Shown: positions 23,912-33,301, counted from the stretch's first letter. The stretch: DNA of 37,529 nt from Akkermansia sp. (GCA_017435365.1 JAFSFD010000050.1:1-37529), one strand, 5' to 3'. Translations and numbers: made by a program. Notes: generated by a model from the letters alone, not told the origin.

Positions 23912-26119
23912 TTATTTCAGGATGCGGCTTGCTTCCTTGATAACGCAGCCTTGGGGTTTGTGGAGAAGCTCGAGCTTCGCTTTGCGGAAGTTCTGTTCCA
24001 CGGCATCAACGGATTTGCTGAGCTCGTAGCTGGTGCTCACGGCTTCACCATTGTTCTCGGTGGTCTGGGATGCGGAGCGGCCGCCTTCGCCCTCCTGTTT
24101 CTGACCCTTGAGTTCGGCGCGTTTGGCGGCGAAGAAGGCCTCCCAGCGCTTGAGGTAGTACTGGCTCATGAGCTCCGAGAGCTGGCGGTGAGCGTAGTCA
24201 TTGAGAATGCCGCCGGTGGGGGTCCAGGTGGTGATGAGCTGGAGGAGGGCATTTCGCATCTGCCTGCGGGCTTTGGCGTTCTTGCCGCCTTTGCTTTCGG
24301 CGCCTTCCAGGAAGCGGCCCAGCAGGAAATGCTCAGAGGTGGCAAGCACGACCGCCGTCTCGCGGATAAGTTGCAGGTATGCCTCGGCTTCCTTGTCAAA
24401 GGCCGCTGCATTCCGGGTTTCGAAGGCTTCGCGGACCCTGGGCAGCTGCCTGCGGGCGCGGTCGGAGAGCACCTGGCGGCAGAGGTCGGCCATGTCGTAC
24501 CGGTAGGTTTCCAAATCACCCAGTTTGTGTTTTATGCCGGCTTTGAGCATGAGCTTTGCTGCTTCTTCCACATCGGCAAAGTCATAGTATTCGTGCGGTT
24601 TGGCCCAGGTGGTGGTCTTTCTGGCTGTGAGGCTGGGGCGGGCGCAGAGGATGTTCTCAGTGCAGCCTTCCTGCAGCTTGTCGGGGGCGTATACACTGTC
24701 GCAGAGAAGTTTGAGCGCTTTGAGAATCTCTCCGGATTTCACGCCGTAGCGATTCTGCGCATATTCCTTCAGAAACGCATCGCGGTCGATGATATCGCGG
24801 TTGTTAATACGCTCGGTGAGCAGGGCATAGTAGAGCGGGTTGGTCTCCAGCCCTTCAGAAATGAGCCCGATGCCGGTGGCGCCGCCGGGAGAGCCGCCGA
24901 TGCGCTCCAGCAGGCCTACCCCGCCATACAAACCGTGATTGCCACCGAAGTTGAGCAGCTCGCACCAGACGTGCGGGCGTCCCTGGTAATTGCGGTCGAT
25001 GCTGTGGTCGCGGCTCATGTTCTTGTCCAGCGCGAGAATCAGGGTGTGCTCCGGGTCGGTGCCGGCAAGTAGTTTCCTGTGCGGGTTGTGCCCCCAGGCC
25101 TGAATCAGCCACACGGCATTGGGGGCGGCTTTCTGCATGGCTTTCTGCACGGCGCCGGCGGCTGCGCCCAGGTCGGTATTGCCCGTGCGCCCCCCTTCGT
25201 GGAAGAGGTCGCCGCCGAAGTAGAGCCCCTTGTAGCCGTATACCTTGGCGATGTGCTTATACCACAGGGCCGCCAGGCGGGGGAAATCCTCTGCCATGGG
25301 CTGAAGCACGGCGGGGCGCTTGTAGCCGCACCACTGGCCTTGCGGGATGATGGTGCCCTTGATTTTTTCCGCCGGCATATCATGCGGCAGGAAGCCCACA
25401 TAGCCCTGCAGCACCGGTTCCAGCCCCAGCTCGCGCATGCGCTTCACCAGGAAGCGCCCGAGCTTCGCCTCGTTCTTGATGATGACCGGACTCACCGGGC
25501 CGCCTTCGCCTTCCAGGTTTCCCATGTTCCACCAGGCCGCATAGGCCGGGTTGGGTATGAAGGCTGCAATCCTGGCATCCGGATAGCCGATTTCGCGCAG
25601 GAAGTTCTGCCACACCGTTTCCAGACCCGCTGTGACGAGCACATGGGTATAGCCGGAGAGGGCAAGGCGGTCCACCTCCTGCTCCCACTTGTCGTGATTC
25701 CAGTGGGCTGCGGTGTAGCTGAGGGTGCAGTAGTTGTATGCGTAGTTGATGGGCAGCGCCTTGGGAACAGTGACGGGAGTCTCCGGCAGAACAAGGCGGG
25801 CGGCGCTGGTGTTGTCCCCGTTCCAGGAGAAATGCACCCGCGCCATTTTCCGCAGGTAATAGCCGTATGCCCGCACACATTCTCGCACATTTCCGGCGGT
25901 GATGAGCACTTGGCCTCCTTCGGTCGAAATAACTGGTTGCGGGCTCTGCTTGTCTATCCTGAAAGCAACTTTGCCGGCAAAATCCGGGGTGACTCGCTGC
26001 ACCAGCTCCAGCGCCGGTTGTTCCAGTGCCTCTGTCGCGTGCGTCGGCGTATAGGCAGCAACCAGTGCCGGAATGGCACTGGTTGCTGCTATCAACGCCG
26101 TAGGTATACGGTGTATCAT
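23912..26119 (-). CDS. Secreted alpha-N-acetylglucosaminidase, GH89
   Basis: The enzyme removes terminal alpha-linked GlcNAc, as found on gastric-type mucin glycans and heparan fragments. The N-terminal 28 residues form a signal peptide (cut near THA-TE). The GH89 hallmark LPINYAYNYCTLSYTAAHWN covers residues 122-141. By comparison with human NAGLU (Glu316 and Glu446), Glu308 in GGDLFHEGG is the likely acid/base and Glu422 in GLISEGLETNPLYY the nucleophile. At 735 aa it is complete, without extra carbohydrate-binding modules. It starts 13 nt after the pseudopilin stop codon, so it is probably in the secretion/pilus operon. A hairpin follows it. Confidence 0.94.
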   Translation of the reverse strand: MIHRIPTALIAATSAIPALVAAYTPTHATEALEQPALELVQRVTPDFAGKVAFRIDKQSPQPVISTEGGQVLITAGNVRECVRAYGYYLRKMARVHFSWNGDNTSAARLVLPETPVTVPKALPINYAYNYCTLSYTAAHWNHDKWEQEVDRLALSGYTHVLVTAGLETVWQNFLREIGYPDARIAAFIPNPAYAAWWNMGNLEGEGGPVSPVIIKNEAKLGRFLVKRMRELGLEPVLQGYVGFLPHDMPAEKIKGTIIPQGQWCGYKRPAVLQPMAEDFPRLAALWYKHIAKVYGYKGLYFGGDLFHEGGRTGNTDLGAAAGAVQKAMQKAAPNAVWLIQAWGHNPHRKLLAGTDPEHTLILALDKNMSRDHSIDRNYQGRPHVWCELLNFGGNHGLYGGVGLLERIGGSPGGATGIGLISEGLETNPLYYALLTERINNRDIIDRDAFLKEYAQNRYGVKSGEILKALKLLCDSVYAPDKLQEGCTENILCARPSLTARKTTTWAKPHEYYDFADVEEAAKLMLKAGIKHKLGDLETYRYDMADLCRQVLSDRARRQLPRVREAFETRNAAAFDKEAEAYLQLIRETAVVLATSEHFLLGRFLEGAESKGGKNAKARRQMRNALLQLITTWTPTGGILNDYAHRQLSELMSQYYLKRWEAFFAAKRAELKGQKQEGEGGRSASQTTENNGEAVSTSYELSKSVDAVEQNFRKAKLELLHKPQGCVIKEASRILK

Positions 26120-26132
26120 ATATGTTTAAATT

Positions 26133-26753
26133 TTACCAAAGCTTGATGTTGGAGATATTGTCCTCGTTCTCACCAGCCTTGTTGGTGCTGTCGCCCAGAC
26201 CATCGGGGCCCTGAGAGAAAATGTCGAAGTCGGCATTGATGCCCTGGCCTGTCTTGCCCTTGTCGTCCTCGGCCTCACAGCCGAGACGGTAGCGATAGGG
26301 CTTGCCCCAGGGGTCCACGATGACGAGCATCTTGCGCTTGCCTTTCTCCTTGGTGCGGATGCTGGCGCGGAGCACGGGGATGCCTTCGCCCTGTTCTGCG
26401 GCCTTCGTGTTCTTGATGACCGTGAAGGTGGGGCAGTAGGGCATGCGGGTCACGCCGTTCTCATCGTCCGGCTCGCCATCGCCATCGTAGTCGCAGGAGA
26501 GGGCCTGGTACATGATGTTGGAGCTCTCCTCGTCGCCACGGCCGAAGGGAAGCACGCCGCCGTTGTCGGTGCGGTATTCGTTCATGGCGGCTTCCAGGAG
26601 GGTAATCTCCGTTTCGGCCTTGTTCTTGAGCTTCTTGGTCTGGGTGCTGCCTACGGCCACCCACATGCCGGCGGCAAGCATGGCGAGGATACCCACACCC
26701 ACCAGGATTTCCACGAGGGTGAAACCCTTCTTATTCTGTCTGTTCAGTTTCAT
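26133..26753 (-). CDS. Type II secretion/type IV pilin-like pseudopilin (GspG-type)
   Basis: This 206-aa prepilin has the basic leader MKLNRQNKKG, with cleavage expected after Gly10. The mature N-terminus is FTLVEILVGVGILAMLAAG with the conserved +5 Glu (Glu15). The globular part has VDPWGKPYRYRL and a C-terminal FSQGPDGLGDSTN, matching the calcium-loop region of GspG major pseudopilins. The long insertion with DYDGDGEPDDENG is acidic and may also bind calcium. It is followed by GH89 and preceded by GspF. Confidence 0.92.
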   Translation of the reverse strand: MKLNRQNKKGFTLVEILVGVGILAMLAAGMWVAVGSTQTKKLKNKAETEITLLEAAMNEYRTDNGGVLPFGRGDEESSNIMYQALSCDYDGDGEPDDENGVTRMPYCPTFTVIKNTKAAEQGEGIPVLRASIRTKEKGKRKMLVIVDPWGKPYRYRLGCEAEDDKGKTGQGINADFDIFSQGPDGLGDSTNKAGENEDNISNIKLW

Positions 26754-26780
26754 GAGCGGGCAGATCAGTGGTGTTGCAGA

Positions 26781-28070
26781 TTACACGTTCTTGATGATTT
26801 CCATCATCGGCATGAACATGGCGAGCACGATGCTACCCACCACCACGGCCAGGAACACAATCATGAGCGGTTCGAGCATGGCGGTGAGGGCGGTCACGGT
26901 GTTGTCCACCTCTTCATCGTACACCTCGGCCACTTTCATGAGCATATCCGGCAGCTGGCCGGTTTCTTCACCCACGTCCACCATGGAAATCATCATGGGC
27001 GGGAACACGTTGCTGGTGCTCATCGGGGTCACGATGGATTCACCTTCGCGCACGGCGTCATGAATCTTGGTCACGGCATCGGAAACAATCACGTTGCCGG
27101 CGGTGTCGCGGGTGATGAGCAGGGCCTGCAGAATCGGCACACCGGAGGACACCAGAGTGCCGAATGTGCGGGAGAAGCGGGCCACGGCACTCACCCTGGT
27201 CAGGTCACCAATCTTGGGCATCTTCAGAATCATGGCGTCCACGGCGCGGCCACCCTTGGGGGTGCGCTTCCAGATGGAGATACCCACGATGGCGGCTGCC
27301 ACCAGCGCGAGGAAGAGCACGGCATTCGGCACAAAGGGAATGACGGTATCGGCCATGCAGTTATCCGAGAAGTTGAACACAAACTGGGAGAGACCCGGCA
27401 GCTCCATGTTCTGGCCTTCGAACATTTCCTTGAACTTGGGCACGATAACCAGCATGAGGAAGGTAAGGATACCCACGGCGATGACCAGAATGATGGTCGG
27501 GTACACCATGGCGGAGGTAATCTTGGCGCGCAGTCGGTTGGCTTTTTCCTGGTATTCGGCCAGGCGCTTCAGCACGACTTCGAGCACACCGCCGATTTCA
27601 CCGGCCTTCACCATGTTCACAAAGAGCTTGTTGAACATCTTCGGATAGGTGGAGAGCGCTTCGGAGAAAGTGGAACCACCCTGCACGGATTCACCCAGGG
27701 CCACGATGGTGGCGCGCAGGTTGGGGTTGGGTTCCTGCTTGCTGAGCACGTTCAGACTCTGCAGCAGCGGCAGGCCGGCATCAATCAGCGTGGCGAGCTG
27801 GCGGGTGAACACCATGAGCTCCTTCTGCTTCACGGCACCACCGGCCTTGCCCTTTGCGCCTGCCTCCTTCTTCTTCTTGCCTTTTTCCTTCTTGCCTTTC
27901 TCTTTCTTGGTGGCAGAAGCACTGGCGCCGCCCTTGGCCTCCTCGCACTCTCGCACGAGCAGCCCCTGGGCGCGCACCATTTCCATGGCGGCTATCTTGT
28001 TATCAGCCGTTACAAAGCCTGTTTTTTCTGCGCCGTTCTGGTCGAGCGCTACATATTTGAAATTAGGCAT
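26781..28070 (-). CDS. Inner-membrane platform protein GspF/PilC
   Basis: This 429-aa polytopic protein organises the pilus or pseudopilus assembly platform. It begins with FKYVALDQNGAEKTGFV, then two GspF domains. The conserved FTRQLATLIDAGLPLLQSL (88-106) and the second GVPILQALLITRDTAGN are present, with three membrane segments. An unusual Lys/Ala/Gly-rich linker (about 46-83, with KKEKGKKEKGKKKK) joins the N-terminal part to the first GspF domain. It is third in a minus-strand operon after two ATPase genes. Confidence 0.95.
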   Translation of the reverse strand: MPNFKYVALDQNGAEKTGFVTADNKIAAMEMVRAQGLLVRECEEAKGGASASATKKEKGKKEKGKKKKEAGAKGKAGGAVKQKELMVFTRQLATLIDAGLPLLQSLNVLSKQEPNPNLRATIVALGESVQGGSTFSEALSTYPKMFNKLFVNMVKAGEIGGVLEVVLKRLAEYQEKANRLRAKITSAMVYPTIILVIAVGILTFLMLVIVPKFKEMFEGQNMELPGLSQFVFNFSDNCMADTVIPFVPNAVLFLALVAAAIVGISIWKRTPKGGRAVDAMILKMPKIGDLTRVSAVARFSRTFGTLVSSGVPILQALLITRDTAGNVIVSDAVTKIHDAVREGESIVTPMSTSNVFPPMMISMVDVGEETGQLPDMLMKVAEVYDEEVDNTVTALTAMLEPLMIVFLAVVVGSIVLAMFMPMMEIIKNV

Positions 28071-28143
28071 AGTATTTAGTAAGTTTGTGAGAAAATGACG
28101 TTATGATGTAAAAATAGCAGATACTGGGTGCGGCGTCAAGCTA

Positions 28144-29811
28144 TTAGGTGTATTTCAGCACTTCTTCGATGGTGGTATTGCCCTCGAAGATGTTCTGGAT
28201 ACCGTCTTCGCGCAGGGTGGTCATGCCCAGCTCCACGGCTTTCTGCTTCAGTACGATGGAGGGCACGTTCTGCGTGATGAGCTCCTTGATGGGGTCGGTC
28301 ACGTTCAGCAGCTCGTGGATGCCCTTGCGCCCTTTGTAACCGGTGTTGGAGCACTTGTCGCAGCGGGCGCCGGTGTAGAACTGCTGGCTGCCGATGAGCT
28401 GCGGGTTGATGCCCAGCTGCGTGAGCAGCGCGGTGGAGGGGGTGTAGGGCGTCTTGCAGTACGGGCAGATGGTGCGCACAAGTCGCTGGCCCAACACGCC
28501 GAGCAGGGTGGCGGCCAGCAGGAAGGGCTGCACGCCCATATCCACGAAACGGGTCACGGCGCCGGCGGCGTCATTCGTGTGCAGGGTGGAGAGCACAAGG
28601 TGACCGGTCAGAGCGGCCTGGATGGCAATCTGAGCCGTGTCCTTGTCTCGAATTTCGCCCACCAGGATGCGGTCCGGGTCCTGACGCAGGAAGGCACGCA
28701 GCACACGCGGGAAAGTCACGCCGATGGCTTCGTTGATGGGCACCTGCACGATGCCGTCGATGTCGTATTCCACGGGGTCCTCGGCGGTGAGCAGCTTGGA
28801 GTCCTCGGTGTTCACCTCGCGCAGGGCGGCATAGAGGGTGGTGGTCTTACCGGAACCGGTGGGGCCGGTCACCACGAAGATGCCGTTGGGCTTGTTCACC
28901 GTGTCGATGATGTACTCATGCAGGTGGGGGGAGAGGTTCAGGTTGTCCAGGTTGAGGCTCACGCTGTTGCGGTCGAGCACACGCATTACCACCGACTCAC
29001 CGTACTGGGTGGGCAGGGAGTTCACACGCATATCCACGCCGGCATCTCCCACCTTCATCACGATGCGGCCGTCCTGCGGCACGCGGCGCTCGGCAATGTT
29101 CATGCCGGCCATCACCTTCACGCGGGAAATTACGGAGTTGGCCAGGTGCACGGGCGGCGGGGCCATTTCATACAGGGCGCCGTCCACTCGGTAGCGAATC
29201 TTGAACTCGGTTTCAAAGGGCTCCAGGTGAATATCGGAGGCCTTCTCCTTGATGGCCTGCATAATCACCAGGTTCACGAATTTAATCACCGGGGCGGCGT
29301 TTGCTTCCTCGGCGCCATCGTTGCTGCCCACGCTCATGTTGTCCAGCTCGGCGAGCAGGTCGCCCATGGCAGCCTCGGCGCCGCCGTAGCATTCCGTGAT
29401 GCGGGCGCGCACTTCATAATCGGCCGCTACGTACAGGTAGATATCCTGGCCGGTGGCAATGCGCAGGTCATCCACCGTCTGCGGGTTCAGCGGGTCCTCC
29501 AGGCACACGTACAGGCCTTCGCCCTCTCGGTATTCGATGGGCAGGGCGCCATGCAGGCGCGCCTGGGCACCGGGAAGCATGTTCAGCACCTCCTCAGGCG
29601 GGGTGAAATCTGCAAGGGAGATATACTGGGCACCCACTTCCATGGCGATGACATTCCAGTAGTCCTCCGGGGCGCTGATGATACCGAAATCAATCAGCGT
29701 TTCCCACAGCTCCTTACCACTGTTGGACATTTCGTCCACAATGTCCTTGGCAACGGAACGCTCCAGCATGCCGTTGTTGATGAAAACATCAATTGCAACC
29801 TCGTTGTTCAT
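28144..29811 (-). CDS. GspE/PilB-type assembly ATPase (second of a tandem pair)
   Basis: This 555-aa hexameric ATPase powers pseudopilus or pilus extension. The N-terminal MshEN/T2SSE_N-like part covers about residues 1-140. Walker A GPTGSGKT is at 316-323, the Asp box is around AEDPVEYD (343-350), and Walker B is in ILVGEIRD (382-389). The His box STLHTND (408-414) is intact. The four-cysteine zinc site is complete as Cys449/Cys452 (CPYC) and Cys484/Cys487 (CDKC). All catalytic motifs are present, so it should be active. It is 34 nt downstream of a second ATPase of the same family. Confidence 0.96.
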   Translation of the reverse strand: MNNEVAIDVFINNGMLERSVAKDIVDEMSNSGKELWETLIDFGIISAPEDYWNVIAMEVGAQYISLADFTPPEEVLNMLPGAQARLHGALPIEYREGEGLYVCLEDPLNPQTVDDLRIATGQDIYLYVAADYEVRARITECYGGAEAAMGDLLAELDNMSVGSNDGAEEANAAPVIKFVNLVIMQAIKEKASDIHLEPFETEFKIRYRVDGALYEMAPPPVHLANSVISRVKVMAGMNIAERRVPQDGRIVMKVGDAGVDMRVNSLPTQYGESVVMRVLDRNSVSLNLDNLNLSPHLHEYIIDTVNKPNGIFVVTGPTGSGKTTTLYAALREVNTEDSKLLTAEDPVEYDIDGIVQVPINEAIGVTFPRVLRAFLRQDPDRILVGEIRDKDTAQIAIQAALTGHLVLSTLHTNDAAGAVTRFVDMGVQPFLLAATLLGVLGQRLVRTICPYCKTPYTPSTALLTQLGINPQLIGSQQFYTGARCDKCSNTGYKGRKGIHELLNVTDPIKELITQNVPSIVLKQKAVELGMTTLREDGIQNIFEGNTTIEEVLKYT

Positions 29812-29845
29812 ATCTCTAGTAGTAAATTAGTGTGGTGTGGGAGAA

Positions 29846-31543
29846 TTAGCTGGCATCGCCGGTGGTGACGCGGATGATTTCTTCGGCAGAGGTGAGACCG
29901 GCCATCACCTTGCGGATGCCGTCCTCGCGCAGGGTGCGCATGCCGAGCTCGCGGGCGCGCTTGCGCAGCTGGGCGGAGGTGAGGTCGGAGTTGATGAGCC
30001 CGCGCACGTCATCCGTCACTTCAAAGATTTCGAAGATACCGAGTCGGCCCTTCATTCCCTTGCCGCGGCAGCGCTCGCAACCACCGGGGCGGGGTACCTT
30101 CACCGGGCGGTTGATATCCACGCCCAGGGTGCTGGCCTGCTTCGGGGTGAGCTGGCCGTCAATCTTGCAGGAGCACAGGCTGCGGCACAGGCGCTGGGCC
30201 ATCACCGCACGCACAGCAGAGGCGATGAGGAAGCGGTCCACGCCCATATCGGCCAGACGTGCCACGGAGGAGGGCGCATCATTCGTGTGCAGGGTGGAGA
30301 GAACGAGGTGACCTGTCATGGCCGCCTGGATGGCGATGCTGGCGGTCTCCCCGTCTCGAATTTCACCAATCATGATGATGTTCGGGGCCTGGCGGAGCAT
30401 GGCGCGCAGGGCAGCGGCGAATGTCATGCCGATTTCTGTGCGGATCATCACCTGGTTGATACCGCTCATTTCGTATTCCACCGGGTCTTCAGCGGTGATA
30501 ATCTTCTTGTCCGGGCGGTTCAGGTGGTTCAGGCAGGCGTATAGCGTGGTCGTCTTACCGGAACCGGTCGGGCCGGTCACCAGAATCACGCCGTCGGGCA
30601 GGGTGACCAGGCGGTCGAAGGTCGCCTCGTCGTCAGAAAGGAAGCCCAGCTGCGGCAGACCCAGTGCCAGGGCAGATTTATCCAGAATACGCATCACCAC
30701 GGATTCGCCGTGGTTGGTGGGCACGGTGCTCACACGGAGGTCGATATGGGAGCCGTCGCGCAGATCCATTTCGATACGGCCGTCCTGCGGCACGCGCTTT
30801 TCGGCAATGCTCATGGAGGTGCTCATCACCTTCAGGCGCGCCACGATGGGCCCGAGCAGCTTCTTCGGGTGGTTGGCTACCTCTACCAGGCGGCCGTCCA
30901 CGCGGAAACGCAGGCGCACGCGGTCCTCCATGGGCTCAATGTGGATATCGGAGGCGCGCATCTCGTGCGCATCGTTGAACATGCTGTCCACCAGTTCAAT
31001 GATGGGGCCTTCCGTGTCTCCCTTGGCAAACTGCTTCTTCTCCGGGTAGTACTTGTCCAGCGCCTTCTGCAGCAGCGGCTCAGAGGTCACGAAGAAACTC
31101 ACATCCCGGCCCAGGAACTGCGGCAGACTGTCCATGGTCTGCATGTCGAACGGGTCGCAGATGGCCACCTGCAGGGAGAAACCGTCATCCCCCAGGGGCA
31201 GGAATTTTACGCGACGGGCCAGCTCACCATTCACGGTGGCGATGATGGCCGGGTCGATTTCAAAGGAAGTGACGTCCACATATTCCAGGCCGGAGTTGTT
31301 GGCTGCCACCTGGGCAATGTATTCGGGAGTCAGATATTTGTTCTCGATGAGGTGCTCAATGATGTTATCCAGCGGCGAAAGCTGCATACGGATAGAATCG
31401 AGGGTTCCCTCATCGATGCCCCCGGATTCTACCAGGAGCTGCAGGAGAAAGTCTTCGTTCGAGTACACGGAAGTAAGGAGGTAAAGTGAGTTTAACGCGT
31501 TATCGGGCGAGTCTACGCCCGTTTTGCAGTCTACACCAAACAT
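29846..31543 (-). CDS. GspE/PilB-type assembly ATPase (first of a tandem pair)
   Basis: This 565-aa paralogue has the same layout: N-terminal T2SSE_N-like region, Walker A at 324-331, AEDPVEYE (351-358), Walker B IIMIGEIRD (389-397) and STLHTND. Two points differ from its neighbour. The usual LRQDPD before Walker B reads LRQAPN. The first cysteine pair of the zinc site is spaced CX3CXC (Cys453, Cys457, Cys459) instead of CX2C; the second pair is normal (Cys489, Cys492). The first 20 residues look like an added tail, so a later start is possible. It leads the operon. Confidence 0.94.
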   Translation of the reverse strand: MFGVDCKTGVDSPDNALNSLYLLTSVYSNEDFLLQLLVESGGIDEGTLDSIRMQLSPLDNIIEHLIENKYLTPEYIAQVAANNSGLEYVDVTSFEIDPAIIATVNGELARRVKFLPLGDDGFSLQVAICDPFDMQTMDSLPQFLGRDVSFFVTSEPLLQKALDKYYPEKKQFAKGDTEGPIIELVDSMFNDAHEMRASDIHIEPMEDRVRLRFRVDGRLVEVANHPKKLLGPIVARLKVMSTSMSIAEKRVPQDGRIEMDLRDGSHIDLRVSTVPTNHGESVVMRILDKSALALGLPQLGFLSDDEATFDRLVTLPDGVILVTGPTGSGKTTTLYACLNHLNRPDKKIITAEDPVEYEMSGINQVMIRTEIGMTFAAALRAMLRQAPNIIMIGEIRDGETASIAIQAAMTGHLVLSTLHTNDAPSSVARLADMGVDRFLIASAVRAVMAQRLCRSLCSCKIDGQLTPKQASTLGVDINRPVKVPRPGGCERCRGKGMKGRLGIFEIFEVTDDVRGLINSDLTSAQLRKRARELGMRTLREDGIRKVMAGLTSAEEIIRVTTGDAS

Positions 31544-31570
31544 CCCCGCTCGTCAATCACTCAATCGTCC

Positions 31571-31576
31571 AGTATA
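31571..31576 (-). promoter_or_regulatory. Candidate -10 of the secretion operon
   Basis: On the minus strand a TATACT follows a run of nine As, which could act as an upstream element in place of a good -35. The leader would be about 20 nt to the ATG at 31543. Confidence 0.4.
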
Positions 31577-31629
31577 TGCTTTTTTTTTAAGGAATTCTCC
31601 CCATTTGTCCTGTATTTCTGAAATTTTGC

Positions 31630-31658
31630 TTGCCGCTGCGGCAGCTGCGTGCTATAAG
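31630..31658 (+). promoter_or_regulatory. Promoter of the secreted Ala/Glu-rich protein
   Basis: TTGCCG, a 17-bp spacer and TATAAG, followed by 12 nt before ATG 31671, so the leader would be about 5 nt. It lies inside the longer frame and fixes the start at 31671. Confidence 0.6.
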
Positions 31659-31670
31659 CCCTGCGGAAAT

Positions 31671-32303
31671 ATGAAAATGCGCCTGTTTGTACCTGTGCTT
31701 CTTGCTGCTCTGCCGGTTGCGCCGCTTGCCGCTCAGAACCTGCCCCCGGTGGCCCCTGTGCCGGTGGAGCCTGAGGCGGACGCCGCAGAGCCGGAAACGG
31801 AAGAGGCGCTGGAGGCGGCTGATGCCGCTGCTGCAGCGGCAGAAGAGGAACTGGAGCAGGCTGATACTCAGCTTTCCCCCGCCGCCGTGTCGGCGCTGGA
31901 AACCATCCGCTGCCGGATGGATGCCCTCGCGGATATGCTTGCCGCGGTGGTCGATGCTCCCACGGCAGCTGCGCAGGCCCCGCAGATTGCCACCGCATAC
32001 GAGGCGCTGCGCCAGGTGGACTTCTCCGCCCTGGCTGAGGAGGATGAAGAATTCGTTGCGGCCGAGTTTGCGGAGGATATATTCATCCGCCTGGATGACG
32101 AGCTGGCCCGCCTGGCCGATGCAGATTACTTCGGCAATGAAATGCTGGCCGCTCTCTTCGGCTCAAGCTCCGGGGACGAGGAGTCCCCGCGCCCCGCGCC
32201 TGCCCCCGCGCCTGTAAAAGTAGAAATCGATGCCCCTGTGCCCGAGGCGGATACCGAATCTCCTACGCCCGATAATCCCATCCCCATCCACAAGAGACCA
32301 TGA
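31671..32303 (+). CDS. Secreted Ala/Glu/Pro-rich protein, unknown
   Basis: This 210-aa protein has a signal peptide (MKMRLFVPVLLAALPVAPLAAQ, cut after AA or AAQ). The mature part is low in complexity: a Pro/Glu/Ala-rich stretch, an acidic helix with DAAAAAAEEELEQADTQLS, a more ordered middle (about 80-150) and a Pro-rich tail ending PIPIHKRP. It is probably periplasmic and extended. It has no known domain. It overlaps the next gene by 4 nt (ATGA). Confidence 0.7.
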   Translation: MKMRLFVPVLLAALPVAPLAAQNLPPVAPVPVEPEADAAEPETEEALEAADAAAAAAEEELEQADTQLSPAAVSALETIRCRMDALADMLAAVVDAPTAAAQAPQIATAYEALRQVDFSALAEEDEEFVAAEFAEDIFIRLDDELARLADADYFGNEMLAALFGSSSGDEESPRPAPAPAPVKVEIDAPVPEADTESPTPDNPIPIHKRP

Positions 32304-32677
32304 TTGATTTTGAAAACGGAAGCCTGTTCAAACTCTCCCCGGTAAGCCCGGAGAGCCAGATGGAGCGCGTAGGCCCCCTCCTGGTGGAGGGTGAGTGCAT
32401 TATCGCCGCCTTCAAGGCCATCCGCGATTCGGTTGTCTTCACGAACAAACGCGTGATTGCTGTGAATGTGCAGGGGCTCACCGGTAAGAAGGTGGATTTC
32501 ACCACTCTCCCCTACAACAAATTGCAGGCTTATTCCGTGGAGACCGCTGGCACCTTCGATTTCGACTGCGAGCTCGACCTCTTCTTCAGCGGCGGTATCG
32601 GCATGGTGCGCTTCGAAATCAAGGGAAATTACGATATCATCGCCCTCAGCAGGCTCATCGCCGGCTACCTTCTCTGA
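32300..32677 (+). CDS. Bacterial PH-domain protein (bPH_1 type)
   Basis: This 125-aa protein is a single bacterial pleckstrin-homology-like domain. The pattern LVEGECIIAAFKAIRDSVVF, then TNKRVIAVNVQGLTGKKVDF, and SVETAGTFDFDCELDLFFSG follows the bPH_1 family closely. No signal peptide is present. The family forms oligomeric rings in crystal structures, and its function is unknown. It is co-transcribed with the secreted protein upstream. Confidence 0.85.
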   Translation: MIDFENGSLFKLSPVSPESQMERVGPLLVEGECIIAAFKAIRDSVVFTNKRVIAVNVQGLTGKKVDFTTLPYNKLQAYSVETAGTFDFDCELDLFFSGGIGMVRFEIKGNYDIIALSRLIAGYLL

Positions 32678-32756
32678 GCCCCCTGGTCTGCCTGCATGAC
32701 AAAAAGCCTTGCATTTTTCTCTTGCATCCCGCCACGCTCTTCTGTACACTCCCCGT

Positions 32757-32829
<73 letters not shown>

Positions 32830-32835
32830 TTGCCA

Positions 32836-32876
32836 AAGGCTGCATTCCTGAAATTGAGGGGATGCAGCCTTTTTCT
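32836..32876 (+). terminator. Terminator of the tRNA transcript
   Basis: AGGCTGCATTCC pairs with GGGATGCAGCCT, followed by TTTTCTG. It begins a few bases after the tRNA. Confidence 0.85.
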
Positions 32877-32879
32877 GTT

Positions 32880-33201
32880 TATGTGCTGATATTTAATGAA
32901 TTGCGGAGTCCTTAATTGTTAAAAAGAATGTATATTAAAAGGCTCAAAACGCCCTGATTTTGCCCTTTCTTACTCCCCGGGGACTCTAAAGGACTGGGGT
33001 CGCGGCATACAATAAACCCCTATTTTATTGCAAAGGCTTAATGATGAGTGGATTGGATAAAAGTATATGGTTTACCCCTCTCAAATAAAAGTGGTGTTGA
33101 TAATGAATACGTTATGAACCTAACCCATAAAAAGACTATACTTTTGTCCCTTTTCCAGCCCGGAAATCGGCAAGCTTTTTAACGATTAAAGCCTCGCCTC
33201 A
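32880..33201. other. AT-rich intergenic region
   Basis: No gene is seen. It has a lower GC content than the regions before it and short direct echoes (GGACTCTAAAGGACTGGGG). I did not find a copy of the tRNA 3' end that would mark an integration site. Confidence 0.5.
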
Positions 33202-33301
33202 ACCCGGCTGACCAAGGGCTCCACTTCGAGCAAATCCTCCCCTTGCTGCCCGTTTTTTGCGCCATCGGCACCAAAAATGCAGGAAACGCGCAACAAAATC
33301 C
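33202..33301 (+). repeat. Intergenic repeat, copy 1 of 3
   Basis: It shares ACCCGGCTGACCAAGGGCTC, CACTTCGAGC, AATCCTCCCCTTGC, GCGCCATCGGCA and CAGGAAACGC with the copy at 34913-35039. The third copy is at 36371-36451. Copy 1 precedes the YeiH-type gene. About 65 bp later, 33366-33428 resembles the start of a small lipoprotein gene (MTTIHKILATTALC), probably a relic. Confidence 0.8.

Noticed and set aside
23876..26146. Long plus-strand frames opposite GH89 (398 and 355 aa)
   Set aside because: They lack known motifs and mirror the GH89 codons, while GH89 shows both catalytic regions.
28315..29868. A 517-aa plus-strand open frame opposite the GspE gene
   Set aside because: It is a GC-rich antisense shadow with His/Gly/Val-rich composition and no motif. 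The opposite strand carries intact Walker motifs.
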